Origin: a virus
DNA length: 52,262 bases
Strand: one strand, 5' to 3'
IMG/VR virus record: IMGVR_UViG_3300005563_000008
Location: 1-52,262 of that record
Positions 1-7,729 of this stretch are shown here, one piece after another (position 1 is the first letter of the stretch; each line of letters begins with the position of its first letter). The notes beneath the pieces were generated by a model that was given only the letters and a program-made list of their open reading frames with translations, made no database searches and was not told the DNA's origin. Both the position numbers and the translations under genes were made by a program.

Positions 1-90
1 TCGCCGGCCTGCAGCGCCGGGGCGCCACAACAGGGGTTTAAGCAAATGCAGGTCATCGACCGTAGTTTACAGCCGTCGCAATACTGGCCG
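1..90. repeat. Terminal direct repeat, left copy
   Basis: Identical base for base to the last 90 bases of the window. It contains the ribosome-binding region and first codons of the capsid gene, so the two ends overlap on a circular or terminally redundant molecule. A 90-base exact overlap could equally be an assembler k-mer overlap of a circularly permuted genome, and the sequence cannot separate the two. Confidence 0.95.
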
Positions 91-972
91 GGGTTGTACG
101 CCCTCTTTGGTATGGACTATGAACGGCTCGCGCCGGTCTATCCACAGTTTTTCAGCACCAAGCCTTCGGAAAAGGCGTTTGAGGAATTTATGACGGAGCG
201 CGCCGGGCTCGGGCTCGCCGTGCAACAGCCGGAACTAGCGCCGGTTGAGTTCGACGTACCGAACGAAGGCTACCGCACCCAGGTTACCCATGCGTCGTAC
301 GGGTTGGCCGTCGCTATTTCGCGTGAAGCGAAGGACGACAATCTCTACGAGGACGTGGGCTCGCGCATGATGAAAGAACTTGCTTTCAGCGCGCGGCAGA
401 CGGAGGAATACATTGCCCACGCTCCGTTGCAGGTTGCCAATGACGCGGTGAACGGCCTGCGGGCTGACGGCGTGCCGTTGATCTCGGCCAGCCACCCCAC
501 CGCTTCGGGTCTGCAGTCCAACCAGCTGGTGGCCGCCAACGTCTCGGAACTGGCTTTCGAGAATGCGGTTATCCAGATTTCCTACACCCGGAACGGGCGT
601 GGGTTTGTCATCAACGTGCTGCCGAAGCGTGTTATTCTGTCGCCCGAGAGCGGCCCGGAAACCCGGCGTATTCTCGGCTCGCCATTGCAATGGAATGCGC
701 AGACCAACAATATCAACGTACTGCGTTCCACTGGCGCGCTGCCGGAAGTGGTCGAAACCCCCTACCTGGTGGACAAGGACGCGTACTTTATCCAGACCAG
801 TGAGCAGGACAAAGACAACGGCCAAGGCTTCACGTTTTGGGAGCGTTCCGCGGTAGAAACCCGCGAGGACAGCAACTGGAGCAACCAGGCTTCCTTAATC
901 GCCCTGTGGTTCCGCTGCGCAGCGTCCGTTGTGGACTTCCGTACGGTGTTCGGCTCGCCGGGCGCTGGCTAG
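46..972 (+). CDS. Major capsid protein (Mu gpT-like, HK97 fold)
   Basis: A 308-residue protein with the look of the Mu gpT/HK97-fold capsid family. It has an N-terminal arm rich in Q/P and F, a segment around residues 75-95 (THASYGLAVAISREAKDD) typical of the 'virgin capsid' P-domain region, and the C-terminal half (VLPKRVILSPE, then FWERSAVETRED) seen in gpT-type subunits. It would form the icosahedral head lattice. ATG is preceded by GGGG about 10 bases upstream and by a TTGACG-N18-TAAATA promoter across the circular junction. A strong terminator follows directly, so the gene is probably a single-gene, highly expressed unit. It is transcribed away from the portal and scaffold genes, unlike the usual head operon. 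The fold assignment rests on recognition, not on an alignment. Confidence 0.8.
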   Translation: MQVIDRSLQPSQYWPGLYALFGMDYERLAPVYPQFFSTKPSEKAFEEFMTERAGLGLAVQQPELAPVEFDVPNEGYRTQVTHASYGLAVAISREAKDDNLYEDVGSRMMKELAFSARQTEEYIAHAPLQVANDAVNGLRADGVPLISASHPTASGLQSNQLVAANVSELAFENAVIQISYTRNGRGFVINVLPKRVILSPESGPETRRILGSPLQWNAQTNNINVLRSTGALPEVVETPYLVDKDAYFIQTSEQDKDNGQGFTFWERSAVETREDSNWSNQASLIALWFRCAASVVDFRTVFGSPGAG

Positions 973-997
973 TAGCCTTAGTTTCCTCCCAAGACTT

Positions 998-1032
998 GGG
1001 GGCCGTTGGTTTACACCAGCGGCCCCCTTTTT
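998..1032 (+). terminator. Rho-independent terminator after capsid gene
   Basis: GGGGGCCG pairs with CGGCCCCC, and the inner TTGGT/ACCAG arms extend the stem to 13 base pairs. A run of five T follows. It lies 26 bases after the capsid stop codon and should end capsid transcription before the convergent ParB-like gene. Confidence 0.92.
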
Positions 1033-1158
1033 ATGCAACGGCTGGAAGCCTTGTACGGTAACAATGAAGGTCGAACCCCGGCCGCAGGCTTCCTTTCTGT
1101 TCGCGTCCCCGCCGCACACTCCGACGCTAGAAGACCCGGAGCCGACACGAGGGCTAGT

Positions 1159-2049
1159 CTAAGCCGCTCGCGTCATCGGTGGCAAATTTTCCGGCGGCGC
1201 CTTTAACTCGGCTTTGGGGTCCAGCCGGGCTTCGCGCGGCCGACGCCAATCAATCACGGACAGAAGCGCGCGGCCCGCGTCTTCGGCCTTTGGGCGGGGG
1301 CCGACCGCACGAGCGGCCATGTCGATACGCGGCCAGCCCAGGTCGGCCAACCGGCGGCCGTGCTCGCGCAAATTGGGGTAGTTGTGAACAAGCCACACAA
1401 ACCCCAACGTCGCGTGCTCGGTTACCAAAGCGTTCGGGGGCGCTAGTTCCGCTATCATGGACAACGCTGTGTTGAGTTCGTCAGGGGGCACCGGGGTAGC
1501 GCGTTTGGCGTAGCTCGGGGAGCCGTGGCCGGTAAGCGATTTCAGAGCCCCGATGCATGCCAGCTTCGGCACGTCGAACTCTTGTTTCGAACTATTGGCA
1601 TCTACGATGGCGAGCCCGGCACCGGCCACCAATCGGCTAAGTGCGATGGCGTCTTCGTCCCCCGCGGCCACTTCAGCCATGAAAAGCATTCCCTGCGGTA
1701 CTTTCCGAATGCGGGTATTGCAGGTCAGGAAAATCTCAATCTCCCGCTTGCGGTCGTGTACGTTATAAATATCGCACGGTAAGAACATGCGCCCGGCCAT
1801 CTTCGCGCCCTCCCACCGATGGCGTCCATCCACCACAAACAGCGCGCCGTTTGGGCGGCGTACGACGCGGAGGCGCCCGAACGCCGTCAAATCGAAATGC
1901 TTGCCGATCTCCCTTATGAGGCGCGGATTTCGCGGCGCTAATGCTTGGTACGTTTCATCAATGTTCAAAAGCCCGCTCGGTACGTCAACGGGTTCCGGCC
2001 TTTCGTCCGCAGGCTTGGTTTCCCAAGGAAAAAGCTGTGATGTACGCAT
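1159..2049 (-). CDS. ParB/Srx-like nuclease-domain protein
   Basis: A 296-residue protein whose central motif VVDGRHRWEGAK (residues 72-83) is the DG.HR...A signature of the ParB/sulfiredoxin fold, which binds and hydrolyses CTP in true ParB. There is no ParA partner and no obvious C-terminal partition domain, so a role in DNA organisation, nuclease activity or regulation is more likely than plasmid partition. The N-terminus carries LFPWETKP, one of several FPW motifs found at protein termini in this genome. AAGGA lies 10 bases before the ATG. A perfect 8-base inverted repeat with a 12-base spacer lies 60-87 bases upstream and could be its operator or loading site. It faces the capsid gene tail to tail. 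Confidence 0.75.
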   Translation of the reverse strand: MRTSQLFPWETKPADERPEPVDVPSGLLNIDETYQALAPRNPRLIREIGKHFDLTAFGRLRVVRRPNGALFVVDGRHRWEGAKMAGRMFLPCDIYNVHDRKREIEIFLTCNTRIRKVPQGMLFMAEVAAGDEDAIALSRLVAGAGLAIVDANSSKQEFDVPKLACIGALKSLTGHGSPSYAKRATPVPPDELNTALSMIAELAPPNALVTEHATLGFVWLVHNYPNLREHGRRLADLGWPRIDMAARAVGPRPKAEDAGRALLSVIDWRRPREARLDPKAELKAPPENLPPMTRAA

Positions 2050-2108
2050 ATGTACTGTTCCTTTTTAACGTGCCCACAGCCGTACAGGTACGGTTACTCT
2101 GTTGATAT

Positions 2109-2136
2109 GTCAATATCTCGCGTACGCCATATTGAC
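2109..2136. promoter_or_regulatory. Perfect inverted repeat upstream of ParB-like gene
   Basis: GTCAATAT and ATATTGAC flank a 12-base spacer (2117-2128) containing CGCGTACG. A TTGACATATC string overlaps it on the minus strand. It sits in the divergent gap between the ParB-like gene (-) and the head/tail genes (+). The symmetry suggests a dimeric DNA-binding protein site, either an operator or a parS-like site. Confidence 0.55.
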
Positions 2137-2195
2137 TTTCAAAGCAAATCAGATGCTTTTATTGCGGCTTGCGTGGAACAAAAAGGCGGGGCTAC

Positions 2196-2444
2196 ATGTC
2201 GGGGTACTTTTGGGCCAAAACGGCTGACGGGGCGCTATTAGTGGTGCTGATGACTGACGGAAGGGGCTTTGTTCCCGGGCGCGAAGATGCTATAAAACTC
2301 GATGAAATTTCCTTTCTGGAGCCCGTCAAGTGGCCTTCGCCCTTCGAAATCCAAAACCGAAGTTCGGCGCCGCCGAATTGTGGGGCGCATGCTCCCGCTG
2401 TGGCGCACGAGTGCGTTATTCTACCCTTCGCCGCGAACGGCTGA
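2196..2444 (+). CDS. Possible small protein overlapping the zinc-binding gene
   Basis: An 82-residue reading frame starting MSGYFWAKTADG. Its first 45 residues look protein-like, while the last 37 overlap the next gene in another frame and look random. Either a short independent protein is made, or this is the true N-terminus of the next protein joined by a frameshift, programmed or a sequence error. I see no convincing slippery heptamer at the junction. Its function is not recognised. Confidence 0.35.
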   Translation: MSGYFWAKTADGALLVVLMTDGRGFVPGREDAIKLDEISFLEPVKWPSPFEIQNRSSAPPNCGAHAPAVAHECVILPFAANG

Positions 2445-2917
2445 CGGGCCTTCTTATGTGTTCGTCGGCTTCCGGGCGGCCTGTGGCGCCGTGCTGGGAC
2501 CCGTGGCCCGAGTTTTACGATTTCCAGGTAGCGCCTGATAATTCGCTCAACCCGCCCCCGGAACCGTTGGCGGCGCGCTGGAACCTAGACAGCATATGGG
2601 GCTCGGGAAACAACCCGGCGCCCGCGCCTGACGACGCCACGCGGTTGCAGAACCTTCTTACCTCCGTTCCGTACTATGGGACGCTCGGCAGATCAGCGGC
2701 GTTTATGGGGCCGGTGGCGCCGCTGGCCGCGGAAGTCTTCAAGTTGAGTACCATTGTGCCCGCGGATTACGACGGTACATTCGTGCCGTCGAACTCGGTT
2801 CGTACGAACACGCCACCCAATGCAACGGCAGAACTGGCCGGCGTAACCAAGACAGACCCCGACGTGCCGGCAGACAGCTTGGCCACTTATCCGTGGTCGG
2901 TGGCGAAAGGCGTTTGA
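2330..2917 (+). CDS. Head-associated zinc-finger-like protein
   Basis: A 195-residue protein starting at GTG with CTGGAG 9 bases upstream. Residues about 20-56 hold C-S-R-C-G-A and a later Cys pair followed by W-D-P-W-P-E-F, then VAPDNSLNPPPEPLA. This pattern recalls a small zinc-binding protein often seen beside capsid and tail-adaptor genes in podoviruses. The remaining 120 residues are Pro/Thr-rich with no recognised fold. Its stop lies 3 bases before the gp4-like gene, consistent with a virion-assembly operon. The family is recalled from context, and the start is uncertain because of the overlapping upstream frame. Confidence 0.6.
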   Translation: MAFALRNPKPKFGAAELWGACSRCGARVRYSTLRRERLTGLLMCSSASGRPVAPCWDPWPEFYDFQVAPDNSLNPPPEPLAARWNLDSIWGSGNNPAPAPDDATRLQNLLTSVPYYGTLGRSAAFMGPVAPLAAEVFKLSTIVPADYDGTFVPSNSVRTNTPPNATAELAGVTKTDPDVPADSLATYPWSVAKGV

Positions 2918-2919
2918 GC

Positions 2920-3603
2920 ATGACAACAGCGGCGCAGATTATTACTAACGCCCTCCGACTTTTCGGCATTCTGGACGTGACGGAAGACCCCGCACCGGAC
3001 GACATAGCGAAAAACGTATCCGTGCTTACCGACCTGTTGCGCAACGAACAAGCGGACGCGGCTTGCCAATACCTGATTAAGCGCACCACTGCACAGTTGC
3101 CGGCTGGCGTATCGGGGCAGCCCTATTCTTTCACCGTAGGTAACGCCAATCCAAGTTACGAAGTCCAGGTGGACGCGGTAGCCGTACGTCAGATTTGGCT
3201 TAACGATATTAACCTGACGGTGAACCGCGAAACGCGCATGGCGCCAATCGCGGACGTTGTACGCACGACAGTACCGGGTATCATCACCAAATGGGCGCCC
3301 GAACGTCAGACCGACGGCTCTGTAAAAATCAACGCGTGGATGCCCCCGCGGGCGCCGTCGCCGGCTTTGATTGAGTACGGCGGGCGCGTGCCAGCCCTCA
3401 CGGCGGAGGACGGAAGCGACACCGTAGCGCTGCCCCCCGAAGGCGTCCACGATGCCACTCTGCTATTCGGCCGCCGTATTTATAAATCGTACGGCGTCGT
3501 TCCACAACCGACAGACGTTATTTTCGCGGACGCAGAGCGCGTCAATATGCGCTGGCGCGAGTGGGCACGCGGCCAACAATGGTTGCGGTTTGTGCGGAGT
3601 TGA
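2920..3603 (+). CDS. P22 gp4-like head-to-tail adaptor
   Basis: A 227-residue protein. The N-terminus (TTAAQIITNALRLFGIL, then DDIAKNVSVLTDLL) is the helical start typical of gp4-type tail accessory factors, which bind below the portal, close the DNA channel and receive the tail hub. It continues with a beta-rich middle (VSGQPYSFTVG) and an R/W-rich C-terminus. It lies directly between the zinc-finger protein and the gp10-like hub, matching P22 gene order. It is longer than P22 gp4 (166 residues). The ATG at 2920 was chosen over an upstream in-frame GTG because it follows the previous stop closely. Confidence 0.75.
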   Translation: MTTAAQIITNALRLFGILDVTEDPAPDDIAKNVSVLTDLLRNEQADAACQYLIKRTTAQLPAGVSGQPYSFTVGNANPSYEVQVDAVAVRQIWLNDINLTVNRETRMAPIADVVRTTVPGIITKWAPERQTDGSVKINAWMPPRAPSPALIEYGGRVPALTAEDGSDTVALPPEGVHDATLLFGRRIYKSYGVVPQPTDVIFADAERVNMRWREWARGQQWLRFVRS

Positions 3604-3606
3604 CCA

Positions 3607-5043
3607 TTGGGCGCGATTGACATTCTTGGTTCGTTCCAAGACCCGAAGAACCTGGACGAAGGCGCCGGCCAGCTAGTCAACGTGCGCGTGGTGCCGCGCG
3701 ACCCGAAGGAAACCAAACCCGGCAGGGTGCGCTTTGTAGGGGCTCCGGGGTTCACGCAAGTATGCAAGCCCGAAGCAACGGCGTGCATCGCCATCTGCCA
3801 CGCGCTCGGCACCATATGGGGCGCGTACGCCAACGGCAATATCTATCGCGGCGTTGAAACCAACGCTCCGGTGCTCGCGGGACAAGTCACCGTGAACCCG
3901 TTTCAGCCGGTTATCCGATTGGCAGAAGACCGCACGGCGTTGGTTATCACGTCCAACGGCAACCTACTGCCCGGCAGGCTCGGCACGGCGTACATTGCCA
4001 CGATACCCGGCGGGGTGGTGAATTGCGGTTTCGACGCGTCGATAGATTTTGACCCTTCGGCGTGTGCGGAATTGGACAACCAAACGCTCTATAGCGCTTC
4101 GTCCAATTACTACGCGAACCAAGACGCGAAAGTGTACCGCTCGGACCCGCTGGACCCGTCGAACGTACAGCCCAATAGCTTCGGCACGAAGGAAGCCCGG
4201 GCCGATAGGGTGGTGGACTTGGCGGTGTCGGGGCGCATCCTGTGGCCGCTAGGCGCTCGCTCGCTTGAACAGTGGTACGACAGCGGCGCCGACGTGGATA
4301 TGCCGTTCGTACCCTATCCGAACTCGCTTCTGTCCGTTGGGATTGCCGCGCGTGCGTCGCTTGCCATCTTGCGCGACATTATCATGTTCGTAGCCACCGA
4401 CCGCAGGGTGTGGCTCTGCACCGGCCAGGTAGGCAAGCCAGTGTCGCCGGCATGGGTTGATTTGCTTCTGCAGCAACTGACTATGCAAGAACTCGGTTCT
4501 TTAACGGCCTACGCCTACGGGCAGGGCGGTAGCGACTTCTACGTTTTGACACTGCCCGGGACGTGGTCGATTGAACTGGCTGGCGCAACCGGCGTGTGGT
4601 CCTATCGTCAGTCACCAGGCCGCGCGGATCACGTCGGCCGCTGCGCAACCGAGCACGACGGCGGAGTAACGTACGTCGGGCTGGATACCGGGGAAGTTTG
4701 CACGCTGGATATTAACAGCGCTTCGGAGCCCGCCGGGGTTATGCCCCGCGTCATGGTAACGCCGTGGGTGGGCAGCGAAGAACGCCGGCAAACGTACAAC
4801 AGCCTGGACACCACGTCGTCTATGGGGCCGGCGGCTGGCAGCTTTACGCTGGATTGGAGTATCGACAAGGGGCAGTCATGGCATGGCGTGCGTCAGATCA
4901 CCATGCCGCAGCCCGGCACCCGGCGTGCTATCGGCCGCAACTTTGGTACGAGCCGCCGCCGTCAATTCAGGCTGCAGTATTCCGGCACGCAGGCGCCGTT
5001 CACTATTGATGAACTATTTGCCAACGTCACCGGAGGGTCGTAA
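3607..5043 (+). CDS. P22 gp10-like tail hub / DNA stabilisation protein
   Basis: A 478-residue beta-rich protein close in length to P22 gp10 (472). Features include GRVRFVGAPGFTQV near residue 40, repeated W/Y-containing blades, VWSYRQSPGRADHVG near residue 335 and a C-terminal RRRQFRLQYSGTQAPFTIDEL. Proteins of this type form the hexameric tail hub that plugs the connector and carries the needle and spikes. It starts at TTG with CGGAG about 9 bases upstream and begins 3 bases after the adaptor stop. No ATG alternative near the start keeps the conserved beginning. Its 3' end overlaps a convergent gene by 17 bases. Confidence 0.75.
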   Translation: MGAIDILGSFQDPKNLDEGAGQLVNVRVVPRDPKETKPGRVRFVGAPGFTQVCKPEATACIAICHALGTIWGAYANGNIYRGVETNAPVLAGQVTVNPFQPVIRLAEDRTALVITSNGNLLPGRLGTAYIATIPGGVVNCGFDASIDFDPSACAELDNQTLYSASSNYYANQDAKVYRSDPLDPSNVQPNSFGTKEARADRVVDLAVSGRILWPLGARSLEQWYDSGADVDMPFVPYPNSLLSVGIAARASLAILRDIIMFVATDRRVWLCTGQVGKPVSPAWVDLLLQQLTMQELGSLTAYAYGQGGSDFYVLTLPGTWSIELAGATGVWSYRQSPGRADHVGRCATEHDGGVTYVGLDTGEVCTLDINSASEPAGVMPRVMVTPWVGSEERRQTYNSLDTTSSMGPAAGSFTLDWSIDKGQSWHGVRQITMPQPGTRRAIGRNFGTSRRRQFRLQYSGTQAPFTIDELFANVTGGS

Positions 5044-5251
5044 GAAATTCGCGAGCGCAGGGTGACAGGTCCCCGCGGTATTCTCGTAGCTCTTTTCGCG
5101 CCGCTTTGGTTATCACCGTTGCTTGTTCGTACACTGCTACAATGGGACGTTCGAAACGGGCGAGTTGTCGAATAAGTGCGGAGCGGGAACGGCTGTCAAA
5201 GTTCTGCATGGCGTGGCCGCCGCGCGTGTCTCGATACTGAATTGTAAACAT
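5027..5251 (-). CDS. Small protein of unknown function
   Basis: A 74-residue basic protein, helical and Arg-rich (SRSRSALIRQLARFERP, then AARKELREYRGD). It starts at ATG with GGAAAGG six bases upstream. It sits alone on the minus strand between the tail hub and the needle-like gene, converging on the former and diverging from the latter. Not recognised. Size, charge and isolation would fit a small regulator, but nothing shows that directly. Confidence 0.5.
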   Translation of the reverse strand: MFTIQYRDTRGGHAMQNFDSRSRSALIRQLARFERPIVAVYEQATVITKAARKELREYRGDLSPCAREFLTTLR

Positions 5252-5313
5252 GCGTTAACCTTTCCAAATCAGTTGTACACAACCGTACACCGAACTGTGG
5301 ATAAGTCAAGCCG
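5252..5313. promoter_or_regulatory. Divergent gap with GTTGT-AC-ACAAC palindrome
   Basis: Gap between a leftward small gene and the rightward needle-like gene. It holds a perfect GTTGT/ACAAC inverted repeat with a two-base centre (5272-5283) and several GTAC tetramers. No clear -35/-10 pair is visible, so the promoters here are undefined. Confidence 0.4.
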
Positions 5314-5751
5314 ATGGTCCAGAAGATACCGCCGCCGCCCTTGCTAACGAGCACCGAACTGCAGGCGCTAAACCGCTGGCTTCTGGAGATACAGTCTATT
5401 CTAAGTAACGCGGGAAATATAGACCCTAGCTCTGTGGCTGGGCTCCCCGAAGTCATTGCCGAAAGCGCGCAAAACACGACCGATATTGCCGACCTCACCA
5501 CGACAGTTTCTAACCTGTCGTTAAATGTTGACAATATCCTGGTACAGATAGCGGGCATCAATGCGCAAATCACCACTATCAATGGGCAACTGACGACCTT
5601 GGGAGCGCGCGGCGAACTGTTGTTTGGTGCTGGCGCCCCGGCTGCCGGGCTCGGGAAGGTCAATGATTGGTACGGCGACACAGCCGGTGCGGCCGGCGCG
5701 CGAGTTTGGATTAAGAAAGCTGTTGGAACGTGGGTGGCGTTCCCATTCTAG
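5314..5751 (+). CDS. Tail-needle-like trimeric coiled-coil protein
   Basis: A 145-residue protein. After a proline-rich start (PPPPLLTSTELQALNRWLLE), residues 50-95 form a regular I/L heptad stretch (IADLTTTVSNLSLNVDNILV, continuing AGINAQITTINGQL) that suggests a trimeric coiled coil. The C-terminal 45 residues are Gly/Ala-rich and end WVAFPF. Position directly after the gp4- and gp10-like genes is where P22 carries its tail needle (gp26), so a needle or plug is the leading reading. It is shorter than gp26 (233). Its stop overlaps the convergent nuclease gene by 4 bases. Confidence 0.55.
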   Translation: MVQKIPPPPLLTSTELQALNRWLLEIQSILSNAGNIDPSSVAGLPEVIAESAQNTTDIADLTTTVSNLSLNVDNILVQIAGINAQITTINGQLTTLGARGELLFGAGAPAAGLGKVNDWYGDTAGAAGARVWIKKAVGTWVAFPF

Positions 5752-6170
5752 CCAAAGAGGGCGAACGCTTGTACAACATTTTGAAAATCTTCAAGCGTGC
5801 GGACAAGGAAATAGCGGTTGCCGCAAGCTTCCCAGCGTTTTTGGAAAGCCTCTTGTTCCTTGTCTTGTTTGCCGCTGTCTTTGTCCTTGAGTTCTATCGC
5901 AGCCGCCGGGCGCGGCAATTGGTCCCCGGCGTGACGAAACGCCAGATAGTCCCCAACGCCGGGAAGCACGCCCATGCGCTTAAAATGAAGAATGGCGCCG
6001 ATACCGCCCTTACGCTCGTTAGCGACGTGAAAGATCAATAGCCGATGCACCCAGCCGGATTTTTCAAGCCATTGCTGACAGCGGTACTGCAAGCCCTTTT
6101 CCGGGTTCTTGCGCTTCTTTTTCGCTGTTGCCAGGGCTTTCTTAGCGGGTTTTCGGGGGCGCAAGGCCAA
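5748..6170 (-). CDS. VRR-NUC family nuclease
   Basis: A 140-residue protein with a Lys-rich N-terminus (RKPAKKALATAKKKRK), then the VRR-NUC core. GVLPGVGDYLAF carries the metal-binding Asp, AAIELKDKDSGKQ carries the E-x-K pair, and E..FQ...W..CG..YFLVRTLEDF closes the domain. VRR-NUC proteins are PD-(D/E)XK structure-specific nucleases. In phages they may resolve branched DNA in replication or packaging. The frame opens at TTG (6170, or 6164) inside the end of the RHH gene, so translational coupling is likely. No ATG lies near the start, so the exact start is uncertain. Confidence 0.8.
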   Translation of the reverse strand: MALRPRKPAKKALATAKKKRKNPEKGLQYRCQQWLEKSGWVHRLLIFHVANERKGGIGAILHFKRMGVLPGVGDYLAFRHAGDQLPRPAAAIELKDKDSGKQDKEQEAFQKRWEACGNRYFLVRTLEDFQNVVQAFALFG

Positions 6171-6345
6171 GGGCGACCAATCTTTTCTCTTGCTCGGGCA
6201 GCCACTTCAGCAAAGCGTCATAGACGGCCGCAGAGCGGTTGGTGATACCGGGAGTGTCAATGTTGCGGGCGACGAAGTCCACGCGCTCTACAAGGGCGCG
6301 CGGCAGTCGTGCGGATAGCATGGCGCCTTTGCGTTCGGTTGTCAT
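6142..6345 (-). CDS. Ribbon-helix-helix DNA-binding regulator
   Basis: A 67-residue protein with an Arc/CopG-like layout. LSARLPRALVERVDFVA holds the beta strand and first helix, and ITNRSAAVYDALLKWLPEQEK the second. Such proteins bind operators as dimers. It is divergent from the ejection-protein gene and the first gene of a two-gene unit with the nuclease, so it may repress one or both promoters in the gap at 6346-6393. Target unknown. Confidence 0.75.
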   Translation of the reverse strand: MTTERKGAMLSARLPRALVERVDFVARNIDTPGITNRSAAVYDALLKWLPEQEKRLVALGLAPPKTR

Positions 6346-6368
6346 AGGTGGTAACTTATAGCCGAAAC

Positions 6369-6376
6369 GTCATACA
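6369..6376 (+). promoter_or_regulatory. GTCATACA box before ejection-protein gene
   Basis: One of seven copies of a GTCATACA/GTCATACG element placed shortly upstream of genes and pointing the same way as the gene. This copy is 18 bases before the ATG of the 6394 gene. A -35 hexamer is not obvious at this copy. Confidence 0.45.
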
Positions 6377-6393
6377 TTCGCAAGGGGTTAGAC

Positions 6394-7017
6394 ATGGCCG
6401 GGTTCGGGGAAGGATTGGGACAGTTCCTGGGTGCGGAAGCGGGCGCCTACGATCTCAATGCCGGCATTAACAACGTGCGCAGCACCGCGAATGGTTTCAA
6501 TTCCGAGACGCAGCCGTACAACGCTTTCGGTCAGTCCTTTCTAGAGCCCGCGTCGGGCGGCATTGCCGACATTAACAAGACCGCCGGCACGTCGCTTAGT
6601 TACGACGATTTTATGAAGAACTACACCAACACGCCTGCGGTAAAGTACCAGCTTGACCAAATGCAACGCGGTCAAGAGAACAGCGCAGCGGCGAAGGGCG
6701 GCTTGCTGTCCGGCACTAACGAGCGCGCTTTGGCTACAATCAATAACGGTATCGTGTCGCAAGGCGCGAATACGGCGTACAACGAATACCTAAGCGGCAA
6801 CACCCAGCAATTCGGGCAGCTGGAAGCCGCGTTAGGCAACATGTTCAACGCCATCGGTGTGGGCACCACCGCGACCGGACAGCAAGCCGGGGTGGCGCAA
6901 TCGCAGATGGCCCAGCAAGCCGCGCTTGCGCAGGCTCAAGCCAAGAACGATCAAGGCAAGGGCTCGGGGCTCGGGTCCATGTTCGGCGGTTTGGCGTCCG
7001 TCGCGGCGATGTTCTAG
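6394..7017 (+). CDS. Ejection (DNA-transfer) protein, P22 gp7-like
   Basis: A 207-residue Ala/Gly/Gln-rich protein. The core FMKNYTNTPAVKYQLDQMQR followed by NSAAAKGGLLSG and a helical ANTAYNEYLSGN is typical of phage DNA-transfer proteins that leave the capsid during infection and span the cell envelope. The C-terminus is a Gln/Ala coil ending with a Gly-rich tail (GSGLGSMFGG). Start ATG with AAGGGG 9 bases upstream and a GTCATACA box before that. It stands alone as a rightward gene between leftward units. Confidence 0.65.
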   Translation: MAGFGEGLGQFLGAEAGAYDLNAGINNVRSTANGFNSETQPYNAFGQSFLEPASGGIADINKTAGTSLSYDDFMKNYTNTPAVKYQLDQMQRGQENSAAAKGGLLSGTNERALATINNGIVSQGANTAYNEYLSGNTQQFGQLEAALGNMFNAIGVGTTATGQQAGVAQSQMAQQAALAQAQAKNDQGKGSGLGSMFGGLASVAAMF

Positions 7018-7025
7018 GGGGCGTA

Positions 7026-7208
7026 CTATACCGCACGCGCCCACTGCAGCGGGTTTGCTTCCTTCCTCAACCGCTCAATGCATCTGTTGCACAGATCATA
7101 AGTATTGGCAACAGCATCCGTCGCAGCAACGCCGATGCATACGTTAGTGGTGTTGTACGCCGCCGTTGTGTCTTTGTCGCACCCGTCGCAGAAAATCTTC
7201 GTCGCCAT
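7026..7208 (-). CDS. Small Cys-pair (zinc-ribbon-like) protein
   Basis: A 60-residue protein with two CxxC pairs (FCDGCDK near the start, LCNRCIE near residue 42), so it probably binds zinc. It is the last gene of the long leftward operon and overlaps the preceding acetyltransferase stop. Its partner or target is unknown. Confidence 0.6.
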   Translation of the reverse strand: MATKIFCDGCDKDTTAAYNTTNVCIGVAATDAVANTYDLCNRCIERLRKEANPLQWARAV

Positions 7209-7729
7209 TACATGTCGTCCTTTGTTATGCTGTACACGTACACGTCTTGCGGTTCGTTGCTCACGTTAGGAAAGTAACCGAAGCGACGCAGCCGGCCTTC
7301 CACCAGCGCCCCGGAACGTACGGTTACGCGCTGCCCTAGTATGTTGTCCACGTGAACGAAAGACCACAGCCGCCATATGGTGGCATGCGACATGATCCAC
7401 GCTGCAAACGGAGCCCCGAACCGCAGACCCGCGCCGCGGGCTTTCCAATCGCTTCGGAACATGCACGACACAGTAGCGGCGTGCCCGGATACTTCAAGAC
7501 CAAATAAGCCTAGTACGTCGGTCGGCGTTTCCTTGGGGCAGACAGCCAACCACTTGCCGCCGCTGCCGGCCGCGTAGAGCTTCATTAACGCTTCGGCTTC
7601 GCCAACCGTTTGGTGCGTACGGAAACCCATGTAACGCGTCGCCTTGGGGTCCCCGGTAATGCGGAATACCTGCGGCGCCTCCCACGGCTCCAGGTCCCGG
7701 CAAACGAAGTCGCCTAGCTCTGCATGCAT
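7208..7729 (-). CDS. GNAT-family acetyltransferase
   Basis: A 173-residue protein with a GNAT outline: beta-1 start FVCRDLEPWEAPQVFRI, a central LGLFGLEVSGHAATVSCMF pair of strands, a loop and helix (KARGAGLRFGAPFAAWIM) in the acetyl-CoA position, and a C-terminal ENxLGQRV-like DNILGQRVTVRSGALVEGRL strand-helix seen in RimJ-type enzymes. The substrate is unknown. Phage GNATs may modify host or virion proteins. It overlaps the HTH-like gene upstream by 16 bases, within the polymerase operon. Confidence 0.75.
   Translation of the reverse strand: MHAELGDFVCRDLEPWEAPQVFRITGDPKATRYMGFRTHQTVGEAEALMKLYAAGSGGKWLAVCPKETPTDVLGLFGLEVSGHAATVSCMFRSDWKARGAGLRFGAPFAAWIMSHATIWRLWSFVHVDNILGQRVTVRSGALVEGRLRRFGYFPNVSNEPQDVYVYSITKDDM

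Noticed and set aside
235-825. Long minus-strand reading frame antisense to the capsid gene
   Set aside because: It mirrors a strong coding gene, has no ribosome-binding site, and its protein is rich in Arg, His and Val as expected for a reverse-strand shadow.
2101-2160. TTGATA or TTGACT with downstream AT-rich hexamers as rightward head promoters
   Set aside because: Spacers of 19-20 bases and poor -10 matches. The inverted repeat explains the region better.
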